DNA from: Porphyrobacter sp. UBA7686
Lineage (GTDB): Bacteria > Pseudomonadota > Alphaproteobacteria > Sphingomonadales > Sphingomonadaceae
DNA: 30,448 nt
Assembly: GCA_002482865.1 (NCBI GenBank)
Contig: DLGU01000127.1
Coordinates: forward strand, 1 to 30,448
Direction: 5' to 3'
Part shown: positions 8,685-17,493 of the stretch, piece after piece
Position numbering within the stretch: the first letter of the stretch is position 1
Layout: each line of letters begins with the position of its first letter
Program-made: the position numbers and the translations under genes
The notes under the pieces: model-generated
Told to the model about the DNA's origin: nothing
The model's database searches: none
Seen by the model: the letters and a program-made list of their open reading frames with translations, nothing else

Positions 8685-9383
8685 GTCGCCAGCTTGGGCA
8701 AATCTTATCGATGCAAGGAAATGACTAGCTCTGGATTTCAGCTGGTGGGCAGCAGCGGATGATATCGGACCATTTTGAGCAAAGGCTTGCTGGGCGAGAA
8801 AACAAGCAAGCGGCTTGCTCTGGTAATCGCAAACAAATGACCGTTATCGGATGCAAAACTGCCAATGGGCACCGAGGATCAGAACGACCGAGTCTGGGTC
8901 GCAAGCTGCCGTCCCTTAGTCTCGGAATGGAAGTCAGCTAGGCTTCGCCGATGGCTGCTCGCTGTCGCAGTGATTGTGCCACTCTCGATATGCGAGGTCG
9001 CGCAAAGCGTCGCATGCCAGCCCACGAACGATAATCAGGCCTCGCGTCGGGTTGGGCAACTTGATTGACTTCTTCCACCTCAATGGATCTTCACCAAACC
9101 ACTGATTATGTTACATAAGTCACAAATTGTCACATGTCGGCAATTTACGGGCTTTTGATCCCTGAGGAGCAGCTTCCGCTGCGATTTTGAAGAAAGCGGA
9201 ACAGCAGCAACCGACCTAGGTTCGGTCGTAAAGGTGCGCCAGAATGAACGTCTCGTTCCCCAAGAAGCCGCCATTCGCTTTCAAGATTGAGCCTCGAACA
9301 GTTCATGGACAGTTTTAAGTGAACCCGCAGACCGGCCAGTTATGATGCCCTTCCGTGCGTCAGGTGCACAAATGGCGGCCCTG
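8685..9383. other. Long intergenic region, no supported gene
   Basis: About 700 bases between the start of the NRAMP-like gene and the stop of the sulfatase gene. Short open frames here (for example at 8865-9068 on the plus strand, with one hydrophobic stretch, and 9080-9274 on the minus strand) have no family resemblance and no clear ribosome-binding site. The stretch 9100-9140 is AT-rich. I found no tRNA, inverted repeat pair or transposase fragment. It may be decayed DNA marking the left edge of the catabolic region. Confidence 0.45.
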
Positions 9384-10784
9384 TTAATTCGGCGCTTCGA
9401 AATGGTCCGCAAGCTCGTCGCCGCTGTAACCGTGCGTGAACACATCGGGACTGATAGGCAACATGGTGGCCTCCCACGTCTGATGCGCCGCCGCCAACCT
9501 CGCGAAGATATCCGGATACCGCGCCTTCAAATTGGCGCGCTCGCGCGGATCGTCCGCAAGGTTGAATAGGTAGGCCTTGTCGTTGATCTTCAGATATTTC
9601 CAGTCGCCGTCTCGATGCGCCTGCTGTGCCATGTTCTTGTACCGGAAATGCAGTTTTCGCGGGATGGGTGCTGCACCTGCGATAGCTGCCGTGATGTCGA
9701 TCCCGTCGCTTGGATAGTCGGGATGTAGCTTTCCGCCGGCTGCCGCAACCAAGGTTGGCACCATGTCCATGGTGATCATAACCTGTTCGCTGACAAAGCC
9801 GGGCCGGGACATCCCTGGCCAGCGCACGATGAAGGGAGTGCGGATGCCGCCCTCGAGGAGTTCGGTCTTGATGCCGGTAAATGGCCAGGTATAAGAAAAG
9901 CGCTCGCCGCCATTGTCGGACGTAAAGACCACGATGGTGTTGTCAGCCAAGCGCAGGGTGTCCAGCGTTGCCATCAGCCGGCCGATCTGCCGGTCCATTG
10001 CCAGCACCATTTCGGCGTAGGTTTTCATGCTCCCGCCATCATAGTGCAGGATGCCGCGCGGATCGTTTGCGATGCGTTTGGACTCTTCTTCGTCGTTGGG
10101 ACCTTCCCACGGCCAGTGCGGTGCACTGAAATGCACGCTCATGAAGAACGGGCGTTTGTTCGCCGACATCATGCGCAGCGTCTCGATCGATCTTTCGCCT
10201 ATCAGATCGGTGAGATAGCCAGCACTCTTGATCGGTGTGTCGCCATCCCAAAGATCGGGCACATGGCCGAGCGTGTTATGAGTGAAATAATCCACGCTGC
10301 CTTCGCGCATTCCCCAGAAATAGTCATAGCCACTCAGCAAGGGACCGAACTCTGGCAGACGACCCAGATGCCATTTACCAATCAATGCTGTCTGGTACCC
10401 TGCGTCGCGCAGAAGGCTTGGCAGGGTGGGGTGTGACGGCGGCAAGCCAATACCCGGCCGTTGTCCGACAGGCTCTTCCAACCCAACATCCAGCCGGCTT
10501 TGATAGCGCCCGGTCATCAGCGCCGTGCGCGTTGCCGAACAAACAGCGGCATTGGCATAGCCTTGAACGAACCGCATGCCCGTGCGCGCCAGTTCGTCAA
10601 TTGCTGGCGTAGTGTAATCGCGCCGACCATAGCAGGAGACATCAGCGTAACCCAGATCATCAGCCATCATGAAGATGATGTTGGGCTTTCGGCTCGACTT
10701 GGTCTGCGCCGCGAGGTTATCTGCAAGAATCATCGGTGCCAGTGCTGCCGCCCCGGCCAGAACCGCACGACGGTTGATCTTCAT
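9384..10784 (-). CDS. Type I (formylglycine-type) sulfatase, exported
   Basis: A 466-residue sulfatase of the alkaline-phosphatase superfamily that should hydrolyse a sulfate ester in the periplasm. Seen in the protein: a twin-arginine style signal (NRRAVLAGAA, about 4-13) ending near the AAQ at 25-27; the metal-binding Asp pair at 42-43 (MMADDLGYADV); the nucleophile motif at Cys82 in the form C-S-A-T-R, followed by TALMTGRY; GKWHLG at 136-141 with Lys137 and His139; and SDNGG for the second metal-binding pair. The usual motif is C-x-P-x-R; Pro is replaced by Ala here. The ATG at 10784 is preceded by AAGGAGGG at ideal spacing; an upstream extension overlapping the receptor gene is unlikely. 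It lies 28 bases after the TonB-dependent receptor, so both are likely one transcript. The substrate may be an aryl sulfate, inferred from the aromatic-degradation genes. Confidence 0.88.
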   Translation of the reverse strand: MKINRRAVLAGAAALAPMILADNLAAQTKSSRKPNIIFMMADDLGYADVSCYGRRDYTTPAIDELARTGMRFVQGYANAAVCSATRTALMTGRYQSRLDVGLEEPVGQRPGIGLPPSHPTLPSLLRDAGYQTALIGKWHLGRLPEFGPLLSGYDYFWGMREGSVDYFTHNTLGHVPDLWDGDTPIKSAGYLTDLIGERSIETLRMMSANKRPFFMSVHFSAPHWPWEGPNDEEESKRIANDPRGILHYDGGSMKTYAEMVLAMDRQIGRLMATLDTLRLADNTIVVFTSDNGGERFSYTWPFTGIKTELLEGGIRTPFIVRWPGMSRPGFVSEQVMITMDMVPTLVAAAGGKLHPDYPSDGIDITAAIAGAAPIPRKLHFRYKNMAQQAHRDGDWKYLKINDKAYLFNLADDPRERANLKARYPDIFARLAAAHQTWEATMLPISPDVFTHGYSGDELADHFEAPN

Positions 10785-10812
10785 CAGATTGCCCTCCTTG
10801 GCCGGCTGTCGG

Positions 10813-13239
10813 TCATTCTCCAAACCTATAGTTCAACTGCAAATACACCTCTCGCGGCCGTGCCACCGTGCCATATGCAGACCCCGACGCCGATGAGATC
10901 GTCTTGGTGGTAAAATAGTCAGCGTCAAACAGGTTGCGGGCGCCGACCGCCAGGGTCAGTCGGTCGTTCGGCAGTGTCCAGGCCACGCGTGCAGTTGCTT
11001 CTGCAAAGGGCTTTTGAACGATGATCGCATAGTTGGCGACGCTGTTGCTGTCGCTGCTTTCATAGCGGATGTCGAACAAGCTATCGATGCGCCCACCGTT
11101 TGCCAGCTTCAGACGGTGCTGCAACTGGCCGCTCAACTGCCAGTCGGGCAACGGTAGCCGGCTTGTGTCAGTGATGGAGACTACAGCATTGGTCCCGCCG
11201 TTTGACACGGTGCCGGGTAACACGCTTGTCAAATCCTTGTGGGTGTAGCCAGCGGTGCCGGTGGCGACGAAGCCGCCGCCCAGTATGGCGCTTGCTTCAA
11301 ACTCGACGCCCGTAAACCGCGCGTTTGCGAGGTTGAGGACGAAGCCCGGCAGGTTGGGAGTGGTCGCCGTGACCTGAATATCGCGATAGTCCATACGGAA
11401 TGCCGCTAAGTTGAAGGTGAGGCGCCGGTCGAACAGCGATGCCTTCACGCCCAGTTCGTAGGATGTGACATACTCTGGGGCATAAGATGGCAGCGGGCTG
11501 ATCAACCCAGTGGCAAAGCGCGCGGCAAAGCCGCCGGCGCGGTAGCCTTCTGAAAATGTCCCATACGCCAAGAGCTCGTCGTTGGCCTGCCATGCGATGT
11601 TGACCATCGGCGTCCAAATTTTTGTGGTCTGCACACCGGTCGCGGTTTCGGTCGCGCCAACGGAACGAACCTGCGAGACCATATAATCCTTGCGCTCGTC
11701 GGTAAAGCGCAGGCCACCTGTCACCTTGAGACGTTCAGTCACTGCAAAGGTCGCCTGAGCAAACGCGGCAGTTGAACTGTTGTCGATGGTTCGCAGCGTC
11801 GTCTGGAAATAGGGCAGGAAGGGTGCAAGGCTTGTGGCGAGGGGCGCCGGGATGTTGCCCGGCGCGTAGAGTTCCACCGCCTGGTCGCCGGTTTCCTGGA
11901 AATAGAACAAGCCAAGGACATACTCGAGTCTGCCCGAAAGCGCGTCACCCACCAGTTGCACTTCTTGCGAGAACTGCTGCTGGTTGAAAGGCTGGTTGTT
12001 GTTGGCAAAAATGGTGAACGGAGTGAAATCCAGATCACCATAAAAGGTCGATTCAAATTCGCGATAAGCGGTGATCGACTTGAACTCACCGATGCCGGTA
12101 TCCAAGGTAACTGTGCCCATGTAGCCTGTCAGATCGAGCTTAGCGACCGGCTCGATCTTGTTGCCGGACAGGTCGTTCCAAACCGAATTGGTGGCGCGTG
12201 TGCCAGCCAACCAGGCATTGCCATAACAAGTCAGGCTGCTGTTGCGAAACGCGACATCGGTGGCGCAGCGCGGTGTGGTGGTAGAGATCCATGGCACCCT
12301 TGCGGTTGCCGCCGGGCCGACTCCACGGTTGAAGAAGTTTGATACCTGCCCTGTCGGTCCGCTCTGCGCATCGGACACATCGCCTAACTGCAAGCCTACA
12401 GTGGCCGCCGGCGGATCGCGACGCTCGGTGTGATCGACCGCGAGGTCGATGGTCAGATTGCTGGTCGGCTGCCAACGCAAGGCGGCGCGAACTGCCCAAA
12501 GCTTCTCGCCTCCCAGTTTGAAATCCTGATACTGCAGCGCATCGACATAGCCGTCGCGCTGACGAGCAACGCCAGCGAGGCGCACGGCGAGCTGATCTGA
12601 AACCGGAATGTTTAGCGTTGCGCGCGCCTGGTAGAAGTCGCGGCTGCCGCCAGTGAGCGAGACAGTACCGGTTAACTCGTCCATGTCCGGCGCCTTTGAT
12701 ACCAGGCTGATGGCGCCGCCAATAGTGTTGCGGCCGAACAGGGTGCCCTGCGGCCCGCGCAGCACTTCCACGCGCTCCACATCGGCAAGATCTAATACGC
12801 TGCCAACCGACCGGCCAAGATAGACGCCATCCAGATAGATACCAACACCGGGATCGGTGTTGATGGTGAAATCGCTCTGGCCAATGCCGCGAATGCTGAT
12901 CACCGGTGTAAAGGTAGCGCCCGATGTTCCCCCGCCAGTCTTTAACGTCAAGTTGGGCGCCAGGCCCTGCATGTCGGAAAGATCAACTGCGCCGCGCGAT
13001 TCTAGCTGCTCCGCACTCACTGCCGTTATGGCGATCGGAATCTCCTGGAGCCTCTCCTCTCGCTTGCGCGCCGTGACCACTATTTCTGCAATTGCATCAT
13101 CAGAGGTCTCTGTAGCTTGCTCCGCCGGCTGCTCCTGTGCGGCTAGCGGAGCCTGCCAGGGCGGAACTGCCGCCAGCAATGCCACCCCAATTGCGGTGCC
13201 CACACGCAAAGTCGCAGTGTCAGTCTTGCTTTTCTGCAT
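10813..13239 (-). CDS. TonB-dependent outer-membrane receptor
   Basis: An 808-residue receptor that imports a large or scarce ligand across the outer membrane using TonB energy. It has a signal peptide (cleavage near the LAAQ at about 32-35), a TonB-box region EIVVTARKREERLQEIPIAI at about 51-70, a plug domain with VISIRGIGQSDF, VGIYLDGVYLGR and RVEVLRGPQGTLFGRNTIGGAI, and a long beta-barrel. It ends in LNYRFGE; a terminal aromatic residue is usual, so two extra residues follow the expected Phe. Start: ATG at 13237-13239 after GGGAGGGAACG. It sits between the dioxygenase gene (53 bases upstream) and the sulfatase gene (28 bases downstream) on the same strand, which suggests that it takes up the substrate of this pathway. 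There is no siderophore-related gene nearby. Confidence 0.93.
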   Translation of the reverse strand: MQKSKTDTATLRVGTAIGVALLAAVPPWQAPLAAQEQPAEQATETSDDAIAEIVVTARKREERLQEIPIAITAVSAEQLESRGAVDLSDMQGLAPNLTLKTGGGTSGATFTPVISIRGIGQSDFTINTDPGVGIYLDGVYLGRSVGSVLDLADVERVEVLRGPQGTLFGRNTIGGAISLVSKAPDMDELTGTVSLTGGSRDFYQARATLNIPVSDQLAVRLAGVARQRDGYVDALQYQDFKLGGEKLWAVRAALRWQPTSNLTIDLAVDHTERRDPPAATVGLQLGDVSDAQSGPTGQVSNFFNRGVGPAATARVPWISTTTPRCATDVAFRNSSLTCYGNAWLAGTRATNSVWNDLSGNKIEPVAKLDLTGYMGTVTLDTGIGEFKSITAYREFESTFYGDLDFTPFTIFANNNQPFNQQQFSQEVQLVGDALSGRLEYVLGLFYFQETGDQAVELYAPGNIPAPLATSLAPFLPYFQTTLRTIDNSSTAAFAQATFAVTERLKVTGGLRFTDERKDYMVSQVRSVGATETATGVQTTKIWTPMVNIAWQANDELLAYGTFSEGYRAGGFAARFATGLISPLPSYAPEYVTSYELGVKASLFDRRLTFNLAAFRMDYRDIQVTATTPNLPGFVLNLANARFTGVEFEASAILGGGFVATGTAGYTHKDLTSVLPGTVSNGGTNAVVSITDTSRLPLPDWQLSGQLQHRLKLANGGRIDSLFDIRYESSDSNSVANYAIIVQKPFAEATARVAWTLPNDRLTLAVGARNLFDADYFTTKTISSASGSAYGTVARPREVYLQLNYRFGE

Positions 13240-13293
13240 CGTTCCCTCCCCATGGATATGTACGGTTGTTCTGGTTTTGGTTGCAGGGCCAGT

Positions 13294-14196
13294 TCAGTTC
13301 GGCGCGGTCGGGCCCCACTGCACGGCCCGCAACTCGGAAAGATCGGCTCGACGCGAGCCGTCAGCCGCGATCAGCAGGTCGCCATCGGTCCAATGTTCTA
13401 GGGTGTGGCCCCACGGATCGCGCCAATAGTCGAATATCTGGGAGCCAAGCACGTGGCGACCAATGCCCCAATGAGCCTGCCAGCCGGCGGTGCGCAGCCA
13501 GTCGTGGCCAACAAAAAGATCATCGGTATCAACCACTTCAAAGGCGGCGTGATTGAAGGCGGCGCCGCGTCCCTGGATCAGGAAAAGGCTGTGGTGATCC
13601 GTGAGTTGATCCTGTCGGTCACAACGAAGGAAAGCGCCAATGGCGGTGCCGTCCGGTGCCACGATCTCGTCTGAAGTGATGAAGCCGAACCGCTCCTTAT
13701 ACCAGGCTTCAGATACGCGAAAATCCGACACGCCTAAAACGACATGGCCCAAACGGACCACGGTAGCCGGCCCTGGCGCCACACGTTTGGCGGCGCGGAT
13801 GCGAGCCTTTTCGCGCGCGTCGTTCCAGCCGTATGAGGCTGGAAGAGATGCAGCAGGCCTCACATCTTGATTTGCAATAATTTCAACTAGATAATTGTCG
13901 GGATCGCGAAGCGCCGCCATCATGCCACCACCTGGATGCGGTGAAGCAGCAACGGGCACGCCTTCCCTCGCAGCGAGTTCCTGCAAGTCGTCCAGCGACT
14001 GAGCCACCAAGCCCAGTGCTAGGAAGCCCGGCTCGCCAACCTCAGTGACATGGACGAACGGCGCCGGTCCGCTGCCATGCGCATAGAGCAAGCAGCGTTC
14101 TCGAAACGGTTGCAAGCCGAAATCGCTCACAAAACGCTCCATCCTGTCGAGGTCAGGCGCGGCAAAGCGCACATGAGCCACGTCGATCGCCCGCAT
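13294..14196 (-). CDS. Two-domain extradiol (VOC) ring-cleavage dioxygenase
   Basis: A 300-residue member of the vicinal oxygen chelate superfamily with the plan of type I extradiol dioxygenases such as BphC or catechol 2,3-dioxygenase: a non-catalytic N-terminal VOC module (about 4-110) and a catalytic C-terminal one (about 147-275). The iron ligands are probably His151 (LGHVVLG), His216 (FNHAAFEV) and Glu267 (TLEHWTDGD). Supporting active-site residues are His201/202 (TDHHS), His248 and Tyr257 in GRHVLGSQIFDYWRDP, close to the family signature except that Asp precedes the Tyr. It would open a catechol-type ring next to the diol (meta cleavage). The same 16-residue block is present in the fused protein at 22259-24856, so they are close relatives. 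A palindromic operator lies 17 bases before its start, and an AGGGAGAAGAG ribosome-binding site follows the operator. The ring substrate is unknown. Confidence 0.88.
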   Translation of the reverse strand: MRAIDVAHVRFAAPDLDRMERFVSDFGLQPFRERCLLYAHGSGPAPFVHVTEVGEPGFLALGLVAQSLDDLQELAAREGVPVAASPHPGGGMMAALRDPDNYLVEIIANQDVRPAASLPASYGWNDAREKARIRAAKRVAPGPATVVRLGHVVLGVSDFRVSEAWYKERFGFITSDEIVAPDGTAIGAFLRCDRQDQLTDHHSLFLIQGRGAAFNHAAFEVVDTDDLFVGHDWLRTAGWQAHWGIGRHVLGSQIFDYWRDPWGHTLEHWTDGDLLIAADGSRRADLSELRAVQWGPTAPN

Positions 14197-14213
14197 TTCT
14201 CTTCTCCCTAAAT

Positions 14214-14227
14214 TGACCGATTAGTCA
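14214..14227. promoter_or_regulatory. Operator A: TGACC-N5-GTCA palindrome
   Basis: The plus strand reads TGACCGATTAGTCA, an imperfect palindrome (TGAC/GTCA arms exact). It lies between the dioxygenase -10 box and its Shine-Dalgarno, so a bound repressor would block transcription of the dioxygenase-receptor-sulfatase block. The same 14-base pattern recurs at 15164, 21089 and 21118. The likely binder is one of the two TetR proteins encoded nearby; this is inferred. Confidence 0.65.
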
Positions 14228-14254
14228 CTATAGGGCGGCTATGCAAGCCGAAAA
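14227..14254 (-). promoter_or_regulatory. Candidate promoter of dioxygenase-receptor-sulfatase block
   Basis: On the minus strand TTTTCG (14249-14254) and TATAGT (14227-14232) are separated by 16 bases, a fair sigma-70-type arrangement with a good -10 and a poor -35. The -10 directly abuts operator A, as in the promoters near 15162 and 21116. Confidence 0.4.
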
Positions 14255-14329
14255 CGCGCAAATATGCCCCAGCCGGTCTCGCTTGGCCGGTTTCGTTGGT
14301 CTTGCAGTCAGTTTTTTGATTTCGCAGTG

Positions 14330-15013
14330 TTAGCCCGCCAGATCAGCGGGTCCATCGTCCTCATGGTGCAGGCGCTGGCGTAGAATATCGTCGGCGGCTT
14401 GCGACGCTATCAGCTCGGACTCCATGTAGGTTACGCCCATCGCGCGCAGCATCAGCATGCAAAGTTGCTGGGCCGTGGCCACCGTGCGGTGTATGTCCTG
14501 CGATCGCACGGCTGCTAGTAGCAGGCTGTGCACCACGCCGATCACATACAATAGTCCGGCATCGATGGTGGGCAACAATAGCCGCCCGCTGTGCAATCCT
14601 GCAGCAAGGTCGGCGCGCAGGCCGTCGTTTAACGTGCGCCGGTTCGAGCCGCGCGGATCATTGCGCAGAAGGATCTGCCCCTGAGCTGGATCATCTACGG
14701 CCGAGGCGAAGTATACACATGCCGCACGCACGATGCGGGCCGGTGGGTCCGTTACTTCGGCATTGGCCCGTAAGATCCGAGCTTCGATCGTGGCGCGAAT
14801 CTCGGCCACGATCGCGGTGATCAGCGCCTCTTTATCCTCGAAGTGATTGTAGAATGTGCCTTTTGCGACGCCAGCTGCGCCAACGATGTCATCAATGGCC
14901 ACCGAGTCAAACGGCCGCTCCGCGAACAGGGCCCTGCCTGCAGCCAGCAGCGCTGCGCGGGTGCGCGCCGTGCGCCCCCCGGCGAGTGGCGGCTTGGGAT
15001 CGGCCTCAGACAT
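14330..15013 (-). CDS. TetR-family regulator 1
   Basis: A 227-residue regulator. Residues about 15-62 form the TetR DNA-binding domain: helix 1 TRAALLAAGRALFAE, then SVAIDDIVGAAGVAKGTFYNHFEDKEALI with the typical GTFYNHF recognition helix. The C-terminal ligand-binding part is helical and not diagnostic. It lies upstream of, and on the same strand as, the dioxygenase gene (133 bases between) and is divergent from the flavin hydroxylase gene, with operator B in the 252-base spacer. By position it probably represses the two divergent blocks and responds to a pathway intermediate. No copy of the palindrome lies at its own start, so self-control is not obvious; the nearest is 150 bases upstream. 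Confidence 0.9.
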   Translation of the reverse strand: MSEADPKPPLAGGRTARTRAALLAAGRALFAERPFDSVAIDDIVGAAGVAKGTFYNHFEDKEALITAIVAEIRATIEARILRANAEVTDPPARIVRAACVYFASAVDDPAQGQILLRNDPRGSNRRTLNDGLRADLAAGLHSGRLLLPTIDAGLLYVIGVVHSLLLAAVRSQDIHRTVATAQQLCMLMLRAMGVTYMESELIASQAADDILRQRLHHEDDGPADLAG

Positions 15014-15134
15014 GACGTTGACTTACCCAACAAGTTGCCGTCGCGCCAGCCCCGCAATAGCCAGGCGCCATATGCCAACCGCGGTATTTTTGACCAATCG
15101 TGCAGCGAAAGTGCATTTGACCGCTTGTGCGGGC

Positions 15135-15162
15135 TTGCCAATCGCTGCAACCGGGCTATTAA
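15135..15162 (+). promoter_or_regulatory. Candidate promoter of the hydroxylase operon
   Basis: TTGCCA (15135-15140) and TATTAA (15157-15162) stand 16 bases apart and resemble a sigma-70-type promoter. The -10 is one base before operator B, which would place the transcription start inside the operator, the classic layout for repression. The hydroxylase ATG is about 100 bases downstream with GGGAGAGGA as ribosome-binding site. Confidence 0.5.
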
Positions 15163-15163
15163 G

Positions 15164-15177
15164 TGACCATGTAGTCA
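15164..15177. promoter_or_regulatory. Operator B: TGACC-N5-GTCA palindrome
   Basis: The sequence TGACCATGTAGTCA fits the same 14-base pattern as the sites at 14214, 21089 and 21118. It starts one base after the candidate -10 box of the hydroxylase operon. It lies in the divergent spacer between regulator 1 and the hydroxylase. Confidence 0.65.
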
Positions 15178-15265
15178 TTTTTGTCGAAGATGGCAGGCGC
15201 AATTTGGAACGGCGGGCTGGTGCCGGACACACTGCTTTGCAGCGAACTGGCGGGAGAGGACAGCG

Positions 15266-16786
15266 ATGGCAGCGGTAAACGAGCGCTTTGATGTAATGGT
15301 GATCGGGTTCGGTCCCGTTGGCGCTGTGCTCGCCGACTGGTTGGGCCAGGAAGGCCTTTCGGTTGCCGTCGTCGAGCGCTCCACAGAAGTTTATCCGTTG
15401 CCGCGTGCCGCGCATTTCGATCATGAGATCATGCGCGTCTTTCAGCGGCTTGGCATTGTCGATGCGGTGCTGCCGCATGTTCGCGTGGCCGGCGCCTATG
15501 AATTTCGCAATGCTGCGGGTGATCTCTTGATGGTCGCAAGGCGAGGCGGCGAGCAAGGTGTTTCTGGCTGGGCTTACAGCTACATGTTCAACCAGCCAGC
15601 CATCGAGCGTGCGCTGCGCGCGCAAATCGCACAGATGCCTAATGTCTCTGTGCGGCTGGGCCATAGCTTTGCTGGCTTTGACCCACATTGCGATGGCGTG
15701 ACCGTCCACATCGATGACGAGAGGGGCGAGCGCCGCCATGTCGAGGCCCGCTATCTAGTCGGCTGTGATGGTGCCTGGAGCCCGGTCCGCGAGGCGCTGG
15801 GCATCGGGCTGGAGGATTACAAGTTCGACGAACCATGGCTGGTCGTCGACACGATTCCGCACGATCCCTTAAAATTGCCGACAGTCAATCTGCAGATCTG
15901 CGATCCGGCGCGTCCGACGACTTGCGTACTTATGGGGCCGGGATGCCACCGTTGGGAATTCATGCTGCTGCCCGGCGAAGATGCCGATGTCGCGCTTGCC
16001 GATGGCTTTGTCGAATCGCTTTTGGCCCCTTGGGGCTTCGATCTGACGATCCAACGAAAGGCTGTGTATCGATTTCATGGCCTGATAGCGCAGCAATGGC
16101 GGGCAGGGAACGTGCTGCTGGCCGGGGATGCCGCGCACCAGATGCCGCCCTTCGCCGGCCAGGGTATGTGTTCCGGTATCCGTGATGCGGCCAATCTTGC
16201 CTGGAAACTAGTTGCGGTCCTCAAGGACGGCGCCAGACCCGAACTGCTCGACACCTATCAGCCTGAACGTGACCGGAGCGTTCGCGATTACATCGAGCTG
16301 GCGATTGAGATGGGCCGCGTGGTGTGCACGCTTGATGCTGCTGTCGCTGCCCAGCGCGATGCACGCATGATGGCCAAGCTGGCTACTGGCGCGGAAGCAC
16401 CGCCCGCGCAGGTCGGCGGTCCTGGACGCGCCGGCGGCCTGTTCATGCCGGATGACCCGAGCGCCGCCGTTATCTTCCCGCAATTTGTTTCCGCCGACGG
16501 CCGGAGGCTTGATGATGTGCTGGGGCCAGCAGCCTGGCTGATCGACCATCATGGTGGGTCGGGCAGCAGCCGCTTGCGGCGCATCGCCGTGACGGACCCG
16601 GTGCTGGCCCCCTTCCGAACCGACCTGCGAACTTGGCTGCAACAAAGTGGTGCGGACGCGGTGCTTGTGCGGCCGGACCGCTATGTCTTTGGGTCAGGTG
16701 CACCAGCAGACTTGCTTGATGCATGGAATCGCGCCGTCACCAGCGGCGCGCCACAGGACGCAGTGCCAGAGGTGCAGCGAGCATGA
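15266..16786 (+). CDS. FAD-dependent aromatic hydroxylase (MhpA/PheA-like)
   Basis: A 506-residue class A flavoprotein monooxygenase that adds a hydroxyl group to a phenolic ring using NAD(P)H and O2, preparing it for ring cleavage. Motifs: the FAD-binding GxGxxG at 14-19 (GFGPVG) followed by the acidic Glu37 at the end of strand 2; the CDG motif at 167-169 (VGCDGAWSPVR); and the second FAD motif with Gly287-Asp288 (NVLLAGDAAHQMPPFAGQG). The remaining C-terminal portion is a thioredoxin-like region typical of phenol and MhpA-type hydroxylases. The ATG has a good GGGAGAGGA site. It is the first gene of a rightward operon; its stop overlaps the CoA-transferase start (ATGA). It resembles the N-terminal 500 residues of the fusion protein at 22259. 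The exact phenol is unknown. Confidence 0.88.
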   Translation: MAAVNERFDVMVIGFGPVGAVLADWLGQEGLSVAVVERSTEVYPLPRAAHFDHEIMRVFQRLGIVDAVLPHVRVAGAYEFRNAAGDLLMVARRGGEQGVSGWAYSYMFNQPAIERALRAQIAQMPNVSVRLGHSFAGFDPHCDGVTVHIDDERGERRHVEARYLVGCDGAWSPVREALGIGLEDYKFDEPWLVVDTIPHDPLKLPTVNLQICDPARPTTCVLMGPGCHRWEFMLLPGEDADVALADGFVESLLAPWGFDLTIQRKAVYRFHGLIAQQWRAGNVLLAGDAAHQMPPFAGQGMCSGIRDAANLAWKLVAVLKDGARPELLDTYQPERDRSVRDYIELAIEMGRVVCTLDAAVAAQRDARMMAKLATGAEAPPAQVGGPGRAGGLFMPDDPSAAVIFPQFVSADGRRLDDVLGPAAWLIDHHGGSGSSRLRRIAVTDPVLAPFRTDLRTWLQQSGADAVLVRPDRYVFGSGAPADLLDAWNRAVTSGAPQDAVPEVQRA

Positions 16787-17493
16787 TCAACAAGATAACC
16801 GATGATGCCCTGTCCGCCGTGTCGATCGTTAAGGACGGCGACACCGTGCTGATCGGTGGTTTTGGCGAGGCCGGCAATCCTACAGAGCTTGTCCACGCTC
16901 TGATCGAGCATGGTGCACGCGGACTCACGGTCGTCAACAACAATGCCGGCAATGGCGAGATCGGCCTGGCTCTGCTGCTCAAGGCCGGGCTCGTGGACAA
17001 ATTGATCTGTTCCTTCCCGCGCAGCTCACACAGCCATGTTTTCACCGAACTTTACAAAGCCGGCCGCATCGCGCTCGAACTTGTTCCCCAGGGTACACTG
17101 GCCGAACGCCTACGCGCAGCCGGGGCCGGTGTGCCGGCGTTCTACACAGCTACTGCCGCCGGTACGGACCTTGCGGCCGGGAAAGAGGTGCGCAGCTTCA
17201 ATGGACGCGACCACGTGCTTGAGCATGCGATCCAGGGAGATGTGGCGTTGATCAAGGCCCAGACCGCAGACCGCTGGGGCAATCTTATCTATCGCAAGGC
17301 GGCACGCAATTTCGGCCCGGTCATGGCTACGGCGGCCCGCAAGACCATCGCGCAGGTAAGAGCTTCAGCCGAACTGGGAGCAATCGATCCCGAAGCAATC
17401 GTCACACCCTCAATTTTCGTACACCGAGTCGTCTTGGTGCCGAACCCGGTCATCGAGCGCGACCATCTGATGGCATTAGAGGCGCGGCCATGA
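16783..17493 (+). CDS. 3-oxoacid CoA-transferase subunit A (PcaI/CatI-like)
   Basis: A 236-residue alpha subunit of a type I CoA-transferase, which moves CoA from succinyl-CoA to a 3-oxo acid. It contains the subunit A pattern: DGDTVLIGGFGEAGNPTELV (about 18-37) with the glycine-rich CoA loop, VVNNNAGNGEIGLALLL, KLICSFPRS, ELVPQGTLAERLRAAGAGV and DRWGNLIYRKAARNFGP. It looks closest to 3-oxoadipate CoA-transferases (CatI/PcaI), but the neighbours are meta-cleavage rather than ortho-cleavage genes, so another 3-oxo acid may be used. The ATG at 16783 overlaps the hydroxylase stop; a longer frame upstream would run through hydroxylase codons and is rejected. Subunit B follows with a 4-base overlap. 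Confidence 0.9.
   Translation: MINKITDDALSAVSIVKDGDTVLIGGFGEAGNPTELVHALIEHGARGLTVVNNNAGNGEIGLALLLKAGLVDKLICSFPRSSHSHVFTELYKAGRIALELVPQGTLAERLRAAGAGVPAFYTATAAGTDLAAGKEVRSFNGRDHVLEHAIQGDVALIKAQTADRWGNLIYRKAARNFGPVMATAARKTIAQVRASAELGAIDPEAIVTPSIFVHRVVLVPNPVIERDHLMALEARP

Noticed and set aside
8865..9068. Possible small membrane protein in the 700-base gap
   Set aside because: Only one hydrophobic stretch, no ribosome-binding site and no resemblance to a family; not enough to call.
15091..15122. Two extra TGACC half-sites upstream of operator B
   Set aside because: Neither has a GTCA partner at the right distance, so they are not counted as operators.
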